Origin: Microthyrium microscopicum
Lineage: Eukaryota; Ascomycota; Dothideomycetes; Microthyriales; Microthyriaceae
Direction of reading: 5' to 3'
Assembly: GCA_010405405.1 (NCBI GenBank)
Contig: MU004230.1
Span: forward strand, 2,997,744 to 3,061,743
Length of the DNA: 64,000 nucleotides
Shown here: positions 54,701 to 63,600 of the stretch, piece after piece
Layout: every line of letters begins with the position of its first letter
Position numbering within the stretch: the stretch's first letter is position 1
The notes under the pieces: generated by a model
What the model was told of the DNA's origin: nothing
The model's database searches: none
Seen by the model: the letters and a program-made list of their open reading frames with translations, nothing else
Translations under genes and position numbers: made by a program

Positions 54701-57119
54701 GTAGCACCCAGTCTCCATTTCTGACAGCTTTGACAATGTTCCCTTCCACAAAAGTAAATGCAAAAGCCTTACTGGATCCTGATAGTCGGATTTCCATTGC
54801 AGTGATGTCGTCCGATAGCTTCTCCCATCGAGGTCTGGTATGATCGTGATCGAGTGCTCGAGATGATGTTGCGCCGCCATTAGCTGTCTTCTGTCGTTTA
54901 TTCGGGTGATGGGAATCCTTAAGTGACGAATCTTGGGTGGCCCATTTCTTTTGAACTTCAGAGATAGCGCCTCGCCAAAGCTTACATGCTCGTTTCCATT
55001 GTTGTTTCGCGATTGACTTGTTCAGTAATTCTACAAAGTGGCTGTTGTCCTTTTGCGAAAAAGACAGATGGAAGAGCTGTTCAAATTCGTCTTGATTGCT
55101 CAGAGCTAGCCCTCGCATGTTCACAGGCTTGAAACCGCCTAATAAATCGGAACTTTCCGACTGCTGGGAAAGATTGAAAGGAACGAGGCGTTTGCCCATG
55201 AGACTGGCAAGATGTTGGATAGTGGTGGTTTTACCCGTACCGGTTTCTCCAACAAGAAGCAACGGTTCATGGTTTGCCACAGAGGATGATACTTTCTCAA
55301 GTAGACGCAAAGTATGCGGATTTGCTGAAAAGCTAGTAGACATATGTCTATGTTTATTACGCGACTGCATGCCTGTGCCCATGCTCACTCGACCTATCTG
55401 CATAGTTTTGGAGTTGGCTCCACCGATTGTCAGTTTGATCTGACGGGCGAACAAGACATGATCTCTGCGTTGTGGACTCATTCGAATTTCTTTGGCAATG
55501 CATTCTGTGATGGCGCCAAACGCTTTTCCCGTCGGTATATAGCCAGCAAAACAATCAACAGCCTCGAGAAATAGCACATCAAGGTCTTGCTCGGTGAAGG
55601 CACTGGGATCTTTGAACAAGGCATTTACACGATGGCAAAACTTGAACAAGTCCCGAGACGTCAGAGGCCGTATGGAGCCAGATTGAACATTGACAGTAAA
55701 AGTGCGATCTGCTGCTATTCCACGGACCTGGACATAGAGAGAAATCATATCTTGTGCCTGAGCAGCAAGGATGGGAAACTTCGCCTTGATCAATAAGAGT
55801 AGCTCGTCATCCGACATCATTTCAACTGGAACATCATGCCAGAATCTTCGTCCAATCATGCTGGAACCAAGACCTCTATCAAATCTCGACGCGTTAGTGG
55901 ACGTACGGATTGTCGCAATGATTTTGAAGCCAGGGGCGGCCTTGATGGTTTCTCCGCGTCCGGGCAGTAGCAACTCGTTCCGTTCAATGAGTGGTAGAAG
56001 AGTGCTTATCACCTCATTTGGTGCTCGATCAAGGTCTTCAATCAATACCCATCTGCCTTCCCGGACGGCAGTTGTCAGAACACCCGCTTTCCAGACAAAT
56101 GTCCCAGGTGTTGTTCCAGAGGTGTATAGACCGAGCAAAATTTTGGCATCGCTCTGTTCATTTAGATGAAGCGTTATCATGGAATTCAGTTTGCCTAGTC
56201 GATCCGCAAGGTGCGTAACCATCGCTGTCTTCCCTGAGCCAGCAGCTCCACGGAGGAGGATAGATTGTGATTTGAGTACTGCGGAGCCAAAGACGCTCAT
56301 GTTCGTACGGGTTGTGGTTGTTTCGACCCAGGTTGTAGTGGAAGCATCGCCTTTGACCTTATGTAGCTTAGGGATGAGCATGCCGGGTATCTGGACGGCG
56401 CCAACCAAGTCGAGATCTATCAGAACCCTAGCATGAGTATTCTGAGCACTGCTATCCCCAATTGTATCCCGGCTCTTACGTTCCTCTTCAATTGCCTTCT
56501 TGATATCCTCTTGTCGGCGACGCTCCCATAGAGTGAGAAACCGGTAGTCAATGCTCTTCCCTTCCCAAGTCCCCTCAACTGCAACATCACGTTTTATGTG
56601 ATCCTCCTCGTCCTTTCCGTATAGTAATCGCAGTGTGCCGTCATCTGAGGCTCGAACGTACAGAGCGAGCAGTCGTGACTTCAAGTACCGATTTTCAAAA
56701 GTGTCCAGAGGGCAGTCTAGGTCATTGGTGTCCATGAAAGCAGGAATTGTGTCGGTATGATTCAGCGATAGGCGATATAGCGCGAGTACAAATTCTTTTA
56801 TGTCTTGGTCGGACCATTCTTTCCAGCGGGACAGTTGCTGAGTCTGGCGCCGAGCATATGATAGGACGTGTTCGCGTAAATATGGGAAGAATGGAGCTAC
56901 TCGACCAAGAGCAGCAACCACTTTTCGAACATCATCGTGGACAAGCCATCGCGCAACCAGTTCTGGTAGTAGTGGTTCGAGTTTCGGGAAGTGATTGTCT
57001 GTGTGCTGAGGATTGAGAAGGAATTCGGCGATTGCGGATAGAAAGACGTCGTTCGTTTGGTCGCGTGTAATATCGAGTAGTTCAGCAGGCAGACAGGCCA
57101 GCGCAAAAGAACAATCCAT
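42723..57119 (-). CDS. MDN1: Midasin (Rea1/Mdn1), AAA+ ribosome-assembly ATPase
   Basis: A giant dynein-like ATPase of 4798 aa in one uninterrupted exon. It strips Rsa4 and Ytm1 complexes from pre-60S particles in the nucleolus and nucleoplasm. Six Walker A motifs are visible: GAAGSGKT (about 292), GETGTGKT (about 625), GPTSSGKT (about 1065), GETGCGKT (about 1360), GDPGVGKT (about 1733) and GSSGAGKT (about 2048). A long helical linker follows, then a Asp/Glu-rich region (about 3970-4470), and a C-terminal MIDAS domain with DDSKSMADSD (about 4581). The frame is open nine codons further upstream but begins there with TTG, so the ATG giving MDCSFALACLP was chosen; it also matches the family opening. 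Length is normal for the family. Confidence 0.97.
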   Translation of the reverse strand: MDCSFALACLPAELLDITRDQTNDVFLSAIAEFLLNPQHTDNHFPKLEPLLPELVARWLVHDDVRKVVAALGRVAPFFPYLREHVLSYARRQTQQLSRWKEWSDQDIKEFVLALYRLSLNHTDTIPAFMDTNDLDCPLDTFENRYLKSRLLALYVRASDDGTLRLLYGKDEEDHIKRDVAVEGTWEGKSIDYRFLTLWERRRQEDIKKAIEEERKSRDTIGDSSAQNTHARVLIDLDLVGAVQIPGMLIPKLHKVKGDASTTTWVETTTTRTNMSVFGSAVLKSQSILLRGAAGSGKTAMVTHLADRLGKLNSMITLHLNEQSDAKILLGLYTSGTTPGTFVWKAGVLTTAVREGRWVLIEDLDRAPNEVISTLLPLIERNELLLPGRGETIKAAPGFKIIATIRTSTNASRFDRGLGSSMIGRRFWHDVPVEMMSDDELLLLIKAKFPILAAQAQDMISLYVQVRGIAADRTFTVNVQSGSIRPLTSRDLFKFCHRVNALFKDPSAFTEQDLDVLFLEAVDCFAGYIPTGKAFGAITECIAKEIRMSPQRRDHVLFARQIKLTIGGANSKTMQIGRVSMGTGMQSRNKHRHMSTSFSANPHTLRLLEKVSSSVANHEPLLLVGETGTGKTTTIQHLASLMGKRLVPFNLSQQSESSDLLGGFKPVNMRGLALSNQDEFEQLFHLSFSQKDNSHFVELLNKSIAKQQWKRACKLWRGAISEVQKKWATQDSSLKDSHHPNKRQKTANGGATSSRALDHDHTRPRWEKLSDDITAMEIRLSGSSKAFAFTFVEGNIVKAVRNGDWVLLDEINLASPDTLEALADLFTAGEANSPPSILLTEAGKVERVVAHPGFRVFAAMNPATDVGKRDLPMGIRSRFTEIYVESPDKDLQSLQHIVQTYLGDSIMDKTIVIRVAELYIKIQEMSDGNLLVDGAGQKPHFSLRTLTRSLTFAKDVAHLCGLRRGIYEGFNMSFLTFLDKESEALLAPLLLDSIFGKKSNVKAELNKPFNKPQDKHDYVQHHHFWLRQGQHFVEKQPHYIITPFVQRNLNNLIRAVFSRRYPVLIQGPTSSGKTSMIEYLAKISGNKFVRINNHEHTDLQEYLGTYVSDVNGQLEFQEGILVEALRHGYWIVLDELNLAPSDVLEALNRLLDDNRELLIPETQETVRPHPDFMLFATQNPAGLYGGRKPLSRAFRNRFLELHFDDIPVDELCDILHRRTQIPESWSRRIVEVYRELSNIRQETRLFEQKSFATLRDLFRWALRRADSLEQLAINGYMLLGERVRKSEERQKVKEIIESVISKKGPRVTLNLDTLYAAESSPEITQYLQNNTSVDVVWTKAMRRLYVLVAHALRNNEPVLLIGETGCGKTTVCQMLADAFGKTLHIVNAHQNTETGDLIGSQRPIRNRSSIEEELRSLLIQVLNLHEESEGINDLLARYDQLPQGPEFTHAQKLQELRTSMSALFQWSDGSLVTAMRTGQFFLLDEISLADDSVLERLNSVLEPARTILLAEKGPIDSFVAAVDGFQFMATMNPGGDYGKRELSPALRNRFTEIWVPSIEDLGDVRDIARAKLSSGNSSLCDPMVEFASWFNQTYKTSLNSLVSIRDVLACIEFVNISTHPEPQNRLLHAMAMVYIDTLGANPAGLLSIATSSLAAEREKCVVQLEASLQMPLSEIYFARPELNMSPELLKIGEFSLPRAAASLNDASFTFLAPTTRLNAMRIVRALQLPKPILIEGDPGVGKTTLVSSLAKMLGKHILRMNLSEQTDLMDLFGSDVPVEGADAGVFAWRDASFLTAMKNGDWVLLDEMNLASQSVLEGLNACLDHRGEAFVAELNQTFKKHPNFRLFAAQNPHHQGGGRKGLPASFVNRFTVVYADAFTSEDLQIICQQLYPQVDEGTIRSLTSFVSSLDNKVRTTHSFGALGSPWEFNLRDTIRWLQFFEHDDPSVSVLDWCTAYDLCDIVFRRRFRSQTDRDSVEELFEKSFQGPPELRQFYHKLNKHEYQVGIMPMKRQNLISPTTNPSQGFSRKHLPAVEALIGCIQKAWPAILVGSSGAGKTTLLEHLAAVRGVKLVSLSMNSDTDAMDLVGGFEQADPARQLMRYVSKVRIEVERFIVAETQLTLALEVLSMLSHISLASVETDLPKLQSFLDLAQDGNFHERYNNRQLIEEGAWLLDQAAQTGRVKFEWVDGILIDAMEQGDWVVLDNANLCNSSVLDRLNSLLELNGTLTVSEHPDKNGEAKVILPHPDFRIFLTVDPKYGELSRAMRNRALEIHLDYDENWSTSPAGLCLESKLYPFSQIMQSVQMIFMPDDQIGHFAEVAVDHLQIQDMDMIKCFKRQIRSGLLGDSSTALVASVKQLLKFKKQPSVWYDRFDPVREFLFERAFAHILNDASGYQSREISKPTAMWLGALGDIAFLQCQLWESSGVFISSATPKSKNKRLNGLLELVGTYIHAQTQAVEQFTRAMAKTAPNTHGDQELQVFRAVQVSWMYIMSHTTASSMQEMNIRLSLGCLYNLLSRYTVSLKKPNDAFSSYQEQILRKLLSAETTSGWYMETLWTIFKPQIPHDFQTFLSFQKLESMIDEFDEIRWKASVQPSEVIKVRGAFDNSLSLLRQTSLTVDTEDLFSRVKETLDGLKATNLEPDVAAEPYFRSEYRQLCARIDLAIAANSKEHAEVAQAYSNSSVFSGVPSKEILSASSSAQSSNGSKTLHHISLYVGTGGGLLRNSPTNSLLKKVSNCDCVQLRNMSLLRTELEDLGKSWARYGQMLCSSQFEDLFNILEQLTVTLVASLKDSPEPLDSQAYGVVSRRYLLPLQTYLRSPKDESISGLGQAYISLAIAHLLCYVPNALVDPLAKKHVEKDMRWYAQQYWQNRKEAFQQYQKTFSGQEVSLRSAQISSLIADMGTVEPPELDGVAQRPSISQIEQIQEEFNHVLRIVGVLVARIERHEELLDSSTVPNLLQIIQKLQHQFKAYNDITQPLIGFLHLLIIGLTLYGGSYPLSLGIATSTFSFHNLVFQPISNAPESLQELRRLATVRKVDHSIDKSDTLTTQNILDNFYYKWKTSIQEAQEENVKNSNLYTFRGSYSDDEEAQEQEFEELFPSEDKLDSKRKVTNADRMRNLSVEIHDLHARIFCSSAQDTSLLAYLQKLEGLDQNALSVQSLPLLYVGIQNQLRRVSAISPEHGTYNIYKDENIKEALSLIVHVRKIQTRFRELQTTWPEQATLGDVLRICSEVLDFSHVEPVVKFMTKCEKLHEAIYEWQKVASKEYSAETLYDELTNLLVHWRQLELSTWLKLLDLEVENCVNDAKSWWFVAYESIIAASESLDALGENVQDHALQMVRTLEKFLESTSIGQFHARLDLLSAFIADLRHREGEKSQLGVIRAALANFVAFYNRFRAPVNDLLHKERARMEKDVKEVVQLASWKDTNIDALRQSAKSSHRKLFKVVRKFRALLRQSCSSILAKEPSESVEQNTLIVTEKIQAQSSSLATEAQTTFEQHFADWLEVPSRFRNIDSTVKLMVEIYSEGSDEAQDGSEYLIDFLSQLKDSMAELQKATPGKLSDETKDAVKALKNRKRALFADTLKLLRRMGLQSNLSSDTLARQDSRARLITMTPAWQDEKEATSDVYFHRLLTLMPQVRDVPHEHSSDLTSAEVNRSIGYLEGLLQQVISQRTNLIQVSSELATFDSELQVMLNVANAGYQLYPGGQGSRRKLETSLKTMRRVSYACQVVVTTINAQASLGGLEAAAAISGLEKWSKSCLEMSDKIVNLPNLPSAITSDDEKQILEDCLSMMAQLRENAEEWKAEFPFIVPSLTQLEPFMSSEDIYSNGVHAAQSYGVVEFRKDLFRMIDAVLATIQEVEKSQAALPSSNEVPSWFVAEEKSRMMNFRCLRIQAQFSNLKSLLDRLHHIQQQDLQAAVQLVASVTPIIRQYNCIAQNCIDKYSNLHQATSRLAYTLAKTFVNLAKNGFCTPPDKNAGAEAGTEKLEDGTGLGDGEGAEDISKDIGDDEDLTELAEQEQENKENKDMDDEQDAVDMADADMQGQTDDVEDQEKDGEGSGDENDDEEMDEEVGDVDDLGPSAVDEKMWDSGEKTEKEKEGKDGKGVQEEEQVAAEEQHDKDNAKEDASSPEAAADEPEGMTQEHEEAADPHMDEGETLDLPDDMDIDQQSQAGSMNESMDGLSDLGEDEAPADEDGNDDDYKSLDEEQPQVDDVEMDDAPADSEDVGSNADDEAEVGTEGEKDEGIDEPQPELEPEPALHAPDTDAGAEDVVPNDQQGAGVQANDEEKQESSDFNSASKATQGTESENTGQSADATGGKGTDEESGTMDAVGRKEESQRSGSEPFKKLGDVLQKWYNQQRQIHAPEEEQNARPEQTDVDMTDADFEHLPDDTADGEAQALGVATQEQASALDQEQAVPVDDQEVAQPLEDDLDMDATEDAPKDADNTHSSAPAVGQTNAFVGQQKNLEEQLNGHDAMDGDEFAEEIDLDIDSINIGTPEEYSEQSTEPAGALWAKHEASTRTLSATLTEQLRLILAPTLATKLRGDFRTGKRLNIKRIIPYIASSYKRDKIWMRRSVPSKRSYQIMLALDDSKSMADSDEKDQNKVDLAFQTLALIAKSLSVLEAGDLCFLSFGQDANIAHPFGTPFTENAGANLFQSFSFQQDKTDIRRLVHKAIDLFRTARNNSHGATADLWQLMLIISDGVCEEHETITRLVRQAQDERIMIVFVIVDQLNSESKTQSIMDLQTAEFTADDTGEMKVTRKKYMDTFPFRWWLVVRDVSELPIVLSAALRQWFSEVVETGS

Positions 57120-57242
57120 AGTGCACTCGCTCAGCCTTTTTTTCAAAGCTTGAAAAGTTGTACTTGAAGTCGAACTTTTTGGTGGGGAGCTCTGAGATCA
57201 ATCTCAAAAAAAAATATCCCCAAAGGTTGGAGGCGGAAAACG

Positions 57243-57251
57243 TCCGATTGG
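57243..57251 (-). promoter_or_regulatory. CCAAT box in the MDN1 / bL12m shared promoter
   Basis: The plus strand reads tccgattgg, 113 bp before the bL12m ATG and 124 bp before the MDN1 ATG, inside the 244-bp divergent gap. It is identical to the 9-mer upstream of COX17. CCAAT sites work in either orientation. HAP-complex control of mitochondrial genes is known in fungi; its action here is inferred. Confidence 0.4.
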
Positions 57252-57363
57252 CTGTCGCGAACGCTTTGACCATCGAATTTTCTCACCACCAGAAGCATCA
57301 CGCATCCTTGATGCTAGGTAACAGGACAAGCTTCAAGTCCCATTGCGAGTCCAATTGTACACC

Positions 57364-57988
57364 ATGTCTACCGCAGCGCCCTCATTAATACGATCCTGCT
57401 CTCGAGCTCTACGCTCCTCTACGCTCCGGCAACGCACATCTCCCCTCTACCTCTCGCGCCGATGGCAGACAGCGGCCGCCGCAAACCCAAAGATCGACTC
57501 AATCGTTGATGAAATCAGCAAACTCACACTCCTCGAGACCGCCGACTTGGTGTCAACGCTCAAAGTAAGCTATACCTTGTCCAGCTGAAGCCAACAGTCT
57601 ACTCAATGATACCTTTTTACCACCAGCTCGTACTCCAATGCTAACATAACCTTCCCAGTCTCGATTAAACATCCCCGACATGCCCATGGGCGGCTTCATG
57701 GCCGCCGGTCCCGGAGCCGCCGCCCCAGCCGCCGCCGAACCCGAAGAAGAAGAAGCGCCCGTCAAGCAAGCCAAGACACTCTTCGTCCTCAAGCTACAGT
57801 CCTTCGAAACCGGCTCCAAGCCCAAAGTCATCAAGGAGATCAAGAGCATGCTTGGCCTAAGTTTGGTCGATAGCAAGAAGTTTGTGGAGAGTGCGCCAAA
57901 GACAATGAAAGAGGGTGTACCCAAAGACGAGGCAGAGAAGATTATGGAGGCTATGAAGGCGCTAGGCGCGGTGGTCACCATGGAGTAG
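57364..57988 (+). CDS. Mitochondrial ribosomal protein bL12m
   Basis: Stalk protein of the mitochondrial large subunit, which recruits translation factors. Exons are 57364-57564 and 57659-57988, giving 176 aa; the 94-nt intron joins in phase 0. The N-terminus (MSTAAPSLIRSCSRALRSST) is Arg/Ser-rich without acids, a matrix-targeting presequence. The N-terminal dimerisation part (KIDSIVDEISKLTLLETADL) and an Ala/Glu/Pro hinge follow. The C-terminal domain is FVLKLQSFETGSKPKVIKEI through EAEKIMEAMKALGAVV. Divergent from MDN1 across a 244-bp shared promoter. Length is normal for fungal mitochondrial L7/L12. Confidence 0.95.
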
Positions 57989-58195
57989 AAATACACTTGC
58001 ATAAAGCGAGCAGCGAGATATTGTATCATATGTATATGGAAACGCAGCATTCTAGGTGTTGGATTAAGTTAGATATTCTGTATTATTTTCCACCGAATTA
58101 CCACTGAATACACGGGTTGCCTCCACTCGCACCTTCAGCACTTGATCTTCGCGCTATAAGGTATCAACACGCTCAAGCTCTCCATCCTCTGATCC

Positions 58196-59509
58196 TCAAC
58201 CATAAACACCACTCCTCGCCCAACCAACCCTCTCCCCAACCATCGGCCCAAAAACATCCCCCACATACCCCCCACCCCGCCCCAAAATATCCATACTCTC
58301 CTCCGTCGTCTCCCCCGTCATCAAAAACCCCGAATTATCCTCCTTGCGCCGCTGCCTCTCGCGATCCTGCTCAATCCGCTCCGCCACGAGCGCAAAGTAA
58401 TCTGCGCGAAACACATTCATGTCTTCCCGCTGGACTGGCGTATATGCCTCGGGGCTGAGCCGGTTGGGCGGCGGCGCTTCGGCTGGGACTCCGTGGGCTG
58501 GTGATGTCTCCTCGGATGGGGCTGTGCTTGAGCCTGATGCCCGCGCGAGCTGCGCGGGCTGCGCGGGTGAGAAGATGGCGGGCGTGTAGTTGGCGGGTGA
58601 TGTGGCGGATGTGCCGTTTGGTGGGGAGGGGGAGTGTCCGTTTGGGAGGGTGGGTGGGGAGGGCGAGGGGGAGGGTGGTGTTGGTGCGATGGGGGTTTTG
58701 GTTGGTGTGTTGATTGAGGGTGAGCGGGAGCCGGGTGGGGAGGGGATGTCGTGGAGATCTGGCATGCGTGTGTCGATTGTTGGGGAGGCGGTTTGGAGGA
58801 CGGCGGTGGTGGATGGTTGGGGCGCGGATGCGGGTGGGTCGATGTCCATGGGGAGGGTGGTTGGGTTTTCGATCCAGCTCATGTCAGGCTCGGATTCGCT
58901 GGCGGAGTCTGTTTCGAGGAGTTCGGGACGGGCTTCGTAGGCTCGTTTTTCGAGATGTTCGCATAGTTGGCGGAAGGTTTTGGTGTCGAAGGTTTGGTGG
59001 ATTGAGGTGTTGTGTGTTGTTCTGTTGTCTTCGGTACAGAATATTTGATAGTCGTTGTGTAGGACTTGGAGAACCTGTGTATATCTTAGTGAATATTTAG
59101 AAGGCAAGACTTGTTCAACTTACGTATCTTACGCAATTAACGTTGACGATTCCCAAGCCATCTAGTGGTATAGCAGCATCTATGATCTTTGGAAAGTCGC
59201 GCTCAATCATGCATATGTATGCAAGATGCTTCTCGCGTCGTGCTAGCTCTACCAAGTCTTCGAGAAAGTAGACTATATTGGCTCTCACGTTGATACTGCT
59301 GTCTTCCTGCGTCATATTAGCATATTGAAGTGATTTCGGGATGTATGGCGTACATTTTCTAGTTGTTCTAAAATACAAGAATGAAGGTCTTCATCAAGAT
59401 CTTTATGCTTAAGCGCAAAGCTCACAACTTCGTCGCTATTATCCTCGCATGGATTCAAGGCTCGAAGACTTTTGCTGAAGATCAGACGCAGCTCAAATGG
59501 ATCAGCCAT
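58196..59509 (-). CDS. CTK3: Ctk3, gamma subunit of RNA polymerase II CTD kinase I
   Basis: Regulatory subunit that pairs with the cyclin Ctk2 and kinase Ctk1 to phosphorylate Ser2 of the polymerase II tail. Exons on the minus strand are 59509-59354, 59306-59124 and 59074-58196, giving 405 aa in phase. The N-terminal CID-like helical domain reads MADPFELRLIFSKSLRALN, ALKHKDLDEDLHSCILEQLE and INVRANIVYFLEDLVELA. It continues through VRYVLQVLHNDYQIF. The middle (residues 150-330) is Pro/Ser-rich and disordered. The conserved-looking end is RIEQDRERQRRKEDN onwards to GWARSGVYG. Coding-strand composition changes from C-rich to G-rich in the last exon. Confidence 0.9.
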
Positions 59510-60600
59510 TTTGTAAGATGCTACGGCTTGTAGTTCATTTCAGTAAACCAGAGCTATGATAGCTTCATCCGGCAGAGTGACCGTGGAATGCTGGGAGTTT
59601 TTATGGAGCGCAAAATATGTGGTGGAAGTTTAGAGAGCGAGGTCTCATGAAAACAACCGAGTGAAGTTAAACAGGGGACGTAAAGAGCCTAGCGCGCACA
59701 TGGTTTGGCGGCAAGGTCGCCTAAACTTAGTGGGACAGTCGCTAAGTAATAGGAACTCAAGAATAAGCCACAAGACATTCATATGTTTCTGTGCATCCCA
59801 CATCGCAGAGTTGCTCATCTTTTTTTTTAAAGAAAATGATGTTTACAGTATGGGTAAAATTACTTTCACAGTTTGCAAAGACAACTTGTTCTTTCATCAA
59901 TCCATTGCGTCTGTCAATGAACTACGATACTCTACATTCTCCACTACTAGTCTTATGGACCAACTCATCCACACAGCAGCTCACAGCTCCTGAGCTCCTC
60001 CCCATCTCATGACGCTGAAGGTAAATCGCGCCTCTCGTCCATCAACATGCATAGAAGCCAGCAACTCGAATGCTAGCAACAAGAGTTATGAAAAGCAGAA
60101 TACTGGCATGACCATAAATGCCCGCCATACTATGAATAAGGTATTGATCCATCTCGGACCCCTAAAGCCCGTCCAAAATAGCCGAGAAATGAAAAAGTGA
60201 ATTGTAACGAAAGAATGGAGAAAGTCAAAGCAAAGCCAGTGGCTTTGTCCGAACGCCAGGATATCTCGCAGTGATAAATAGATGTGGTAAGATAGAATAT
60301 GGTATTTTATAGCAAGGTAGATGATGATGTGGCAGGCCTCAATATGAGGCTGAGATGCTGGTATAATTCGATGCCATGTAATTAATGCTTTCGTAGCTCA
60401 TTGCTCATTTGTCGAGCGTGTGATCAAGCCATATGGTGGATGGGTGTGATGCGACAGCTTGTAATTCGTAATGCCCGATCCATACAGATCGTTGACATTG
60501 TCGTAGTGCCACAATGTGGGCGGTCGTTGGAGAGCTTGTCAGAACTCCGTATGGGACGCGCCGCGATGCGATGGGAGACAAGGACTACCAAGTGTCATGT
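59510..60600. other. Gap between CTK3 and CDC24
   Basis: About 1.09 kb with the CTK3 promoter and CDC24 3' end. Short frames at 59661-60200 and 60401-60613 have no motifs. No RNA gene or repeat recognised. Confidence 0.45.
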
Positions 60601-63600
60601 TCACTGGATGTAAAGCTCAATCTCTCCCATGCCAAGTGGGGTATTCCCTCGTTGAGATTCTCGCCATGTTTCAAAGGCCATCTGCACATCCTCATCACTG
60701 AGAATGCCGACATAGTCTCCATCATCTTTGTACTTCAGTTTGACCTGACCATTGCTCAGACTGAGAGAGGAGCTTCGCTGCAGCTTGGCGTCAATCCGAT
60801 CTTTGAGAGACTGGAAAGAAATTGTAGTAGGAACCACAAGAACCATGCTGCTGACTGGTATATCCCCAGCCATACTATTCTTGGGAGATCCGCAGTGAAC
60901 TCGCACTTTGAGTTGAGTGGGTGCTTGTCCTTGCGCGAGCATATTTGGAATGGTATGATTCGAGGCGTGTCCTTGTGGAATGCCAGGAGTGAGCGAAGCT
61001 GGAGTAGCATGGGTTGGTGGAGGTGACATGGTAGGTATCCGCACATCAGGTTGAGCATAATGATCCATGGAGGTAGGGAATGGTCTCGCGTTTTGATGGG
61101 GAAGATATTCGGTAGATAGGCCCTGAGGCGTCATGCTTCTGGGATGCGACGATTGATGATGCTGTTGGGCCGGGGGTGCTTGTGTAGCGGCGCGCATCGG
61201 CAACGTGGTCATAGCTTGTGCAGGAGAAGAACTCTGAGATCTATTCAGAAGTGATTGTGCATAAGGATATTGACTTGTGAAGGAAGGCAGGTTGGGCATT
61301 GGTGGCACCTGGGAGGGATCGTAACGGTGAGCAGGGTTTGCAATATCTGGACTGCTTGCAGAGCGCATTCGGTTAACCATAGGATTTGATGAGTGTGCTG
61401 AAGGGGGGAGCGAAGGTCGCTGCTGAGGGACGCGGTTTGCGGACTGGTATGAGTTCATTTGTTGACGAGGCATTGCTGGAGCAGTAAACCGATGATCATC
61501 GACGCTCCAGCCGGGAATAGGGGGATGTTGTTGTGGTTGGCTTCGGAAACCATACATGCTTGGAGTTCCACTGCTTCTTGTCGACATGGGAGACTCGGTA
61601 GCTGGTGAAAAGAAAGAGTCACCCACATCAGGCGAGATTGGGCCGTTAGTTCGTACTTGGAGCGCAGGCGCTTGGTTGCCCATGGGGAATTGACGTGGAG
61701 CTATCCGATTTATGCTGTCTCCAGTCGTTGACCTCGATCTCAAGCTGGTATTGGAATCATTTCTACTGATTGGATACTGGTTGTCGGCGTATGCTGGGTA
61801 GTTGTTAAGTGTTGATCCGTCCATATCGTCTTCATCATCGTCCTCTTGTTGTTGCTGGTAAGGATTCTCGAGGCGCTGGTTCTGCATATATAAGAAATCA
61901 TTGTCACGGATATCCGGTGGCCGCTGGCTCATGCGGGTTGACTCTCTCCACATCTTGCGTTGCGAGTTGATTTGATCAGACCACCTTCTCATCGTGTCCT
62001 CTTGTGTGAACTTGATTGTGAAGGATTCGACTCCCGGATCTCCTTTCCAGAAGATTTGCAGCGAGTAAGATCCAGATTTCGCCGACGTGATAGTATCCGT
62101 GACGTTTTGCATAAAGATCCTACCCTTCAGCTGCAGTCTCGGTCTTCCTCTCTTGTCGACGAGCTGCTTGCCAAGCACTTTATTTTTCTGCTTGCTTGAA
62201 TTCATTTCCTTGCAACATAACAAAATCATTTCAAAGAGATACATTTTGTACTTGTAAAACGTTAGTACATGCACGTTCAACTCCAAGTAGAGTAGCTTAC
62301 CTCTCGTTCCTGCTCCTTTGGATTAGAGCTGTCTCCTTTAATGACTTGATATGTGCCGTGGAGTAGCAGGTCGCGAAAGCTTTGCAGTTGGTGTCCTTTC
62401 CAATCTTCCACTCGTTCATTGAGCTCTTGCATTGCTTGCGTTCGTTCTTGTCTGTCAATCGCAGCATTGGTGGCTTGAAGTACAGAATTCGCGGCTTCGA
62501 TACCGGCTTCGATGTCCTTCTGTCTGATTGGATCCAAGTCGCCTTTATCCCGGAGTTCCCTCAAAAGCAGTGGATATTTCGACAAGCGTTGAAAAGGCTT
62601 TAACAAGAAGGCGGCTAGAACAGTCGAATCGCTGGTGAATTGATGTAGTTCGGGAGGACCACCAATGTCCCTTAATTTGTCGAATTCTCTGAGCGCGACT
62701 TTTTCGCATTTATTTTGGTTGGCGATGTATTGTTCGTAGACCTTGAAAGCATCCTTGTAGAGCACAAAAAGACTGCCCCAGTTCTGTTGCTCTTCGGGGA
62801 CTATGTTTGTCTGCTCAACTCGAATCAAGAAGCGACGCTGAAAATCCAGGAGGGCATTGAGGTTGAAGAATATATCGTGAATAGCATCACCGCTAATGAC
62901 GCCCTTTTCCTCCACCAGCTTCTTGAAATCGTGGAGCAATTCCAAATGTTGCACATAGGTTCTTTCTGTTGCTACAAGCTCGGCAACAATATGCTGACGC
63001 TTGGTTTTCTTCACCCCAGAGACATCACCTGCTTCGTTTTGACCAAAGCTAGGATCCAGTACCCCTTTTGAAACCAGTATATCCAGGACTTGATTGAGCA
63101 CTCGAGTCACCTAAAAGGAGATTATGTCAGCGACCAACTAGAAACATTTTATGCGTCATGTTTACCTTGACGAATCCGGTGGTATCATCACCGTACAAAT
63201 CGCGAATTTGGAAGCATTCCTTGATTTTTAGGTCATTGACGCAGGCCTGTATGAACTTGTATGTGGTGTCTTTCCGCCTATTTGCTTCGGTTTTTGTCAT
63301 ATTTTCCTCCAAAAGTACTCTTGGCCCCGTAGCATTGTATAAATCAATCAATGGATATCCTCGTCGAAAAAGCCGCCAGACAAGAGTAACGGGATCCGCA
63401 TCTCCTCCAGCTTCAACTTCTTCCTCGCGCAACATGTTATCGAAACCCTGCAGACCCCTTAACCGCTGACACAGAGTCGTACATATTTGAAAAAGCGAGC
63501 CCTCCTTGTCGCCACGTTTATTTAGTACACTCTCTTGAGGAGCCAGAGGGTTTCCGAGGTTTGAAGGCGTGGGTGTAGGGAGCGGAGGCGGGTTGAAAAG

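Noticed and set aside
57120-57146. Nine extra codons at the midasin N-terminus
   Set aside because: That frame would begin at TTG; the first ATG at 57119 matches the family opening.
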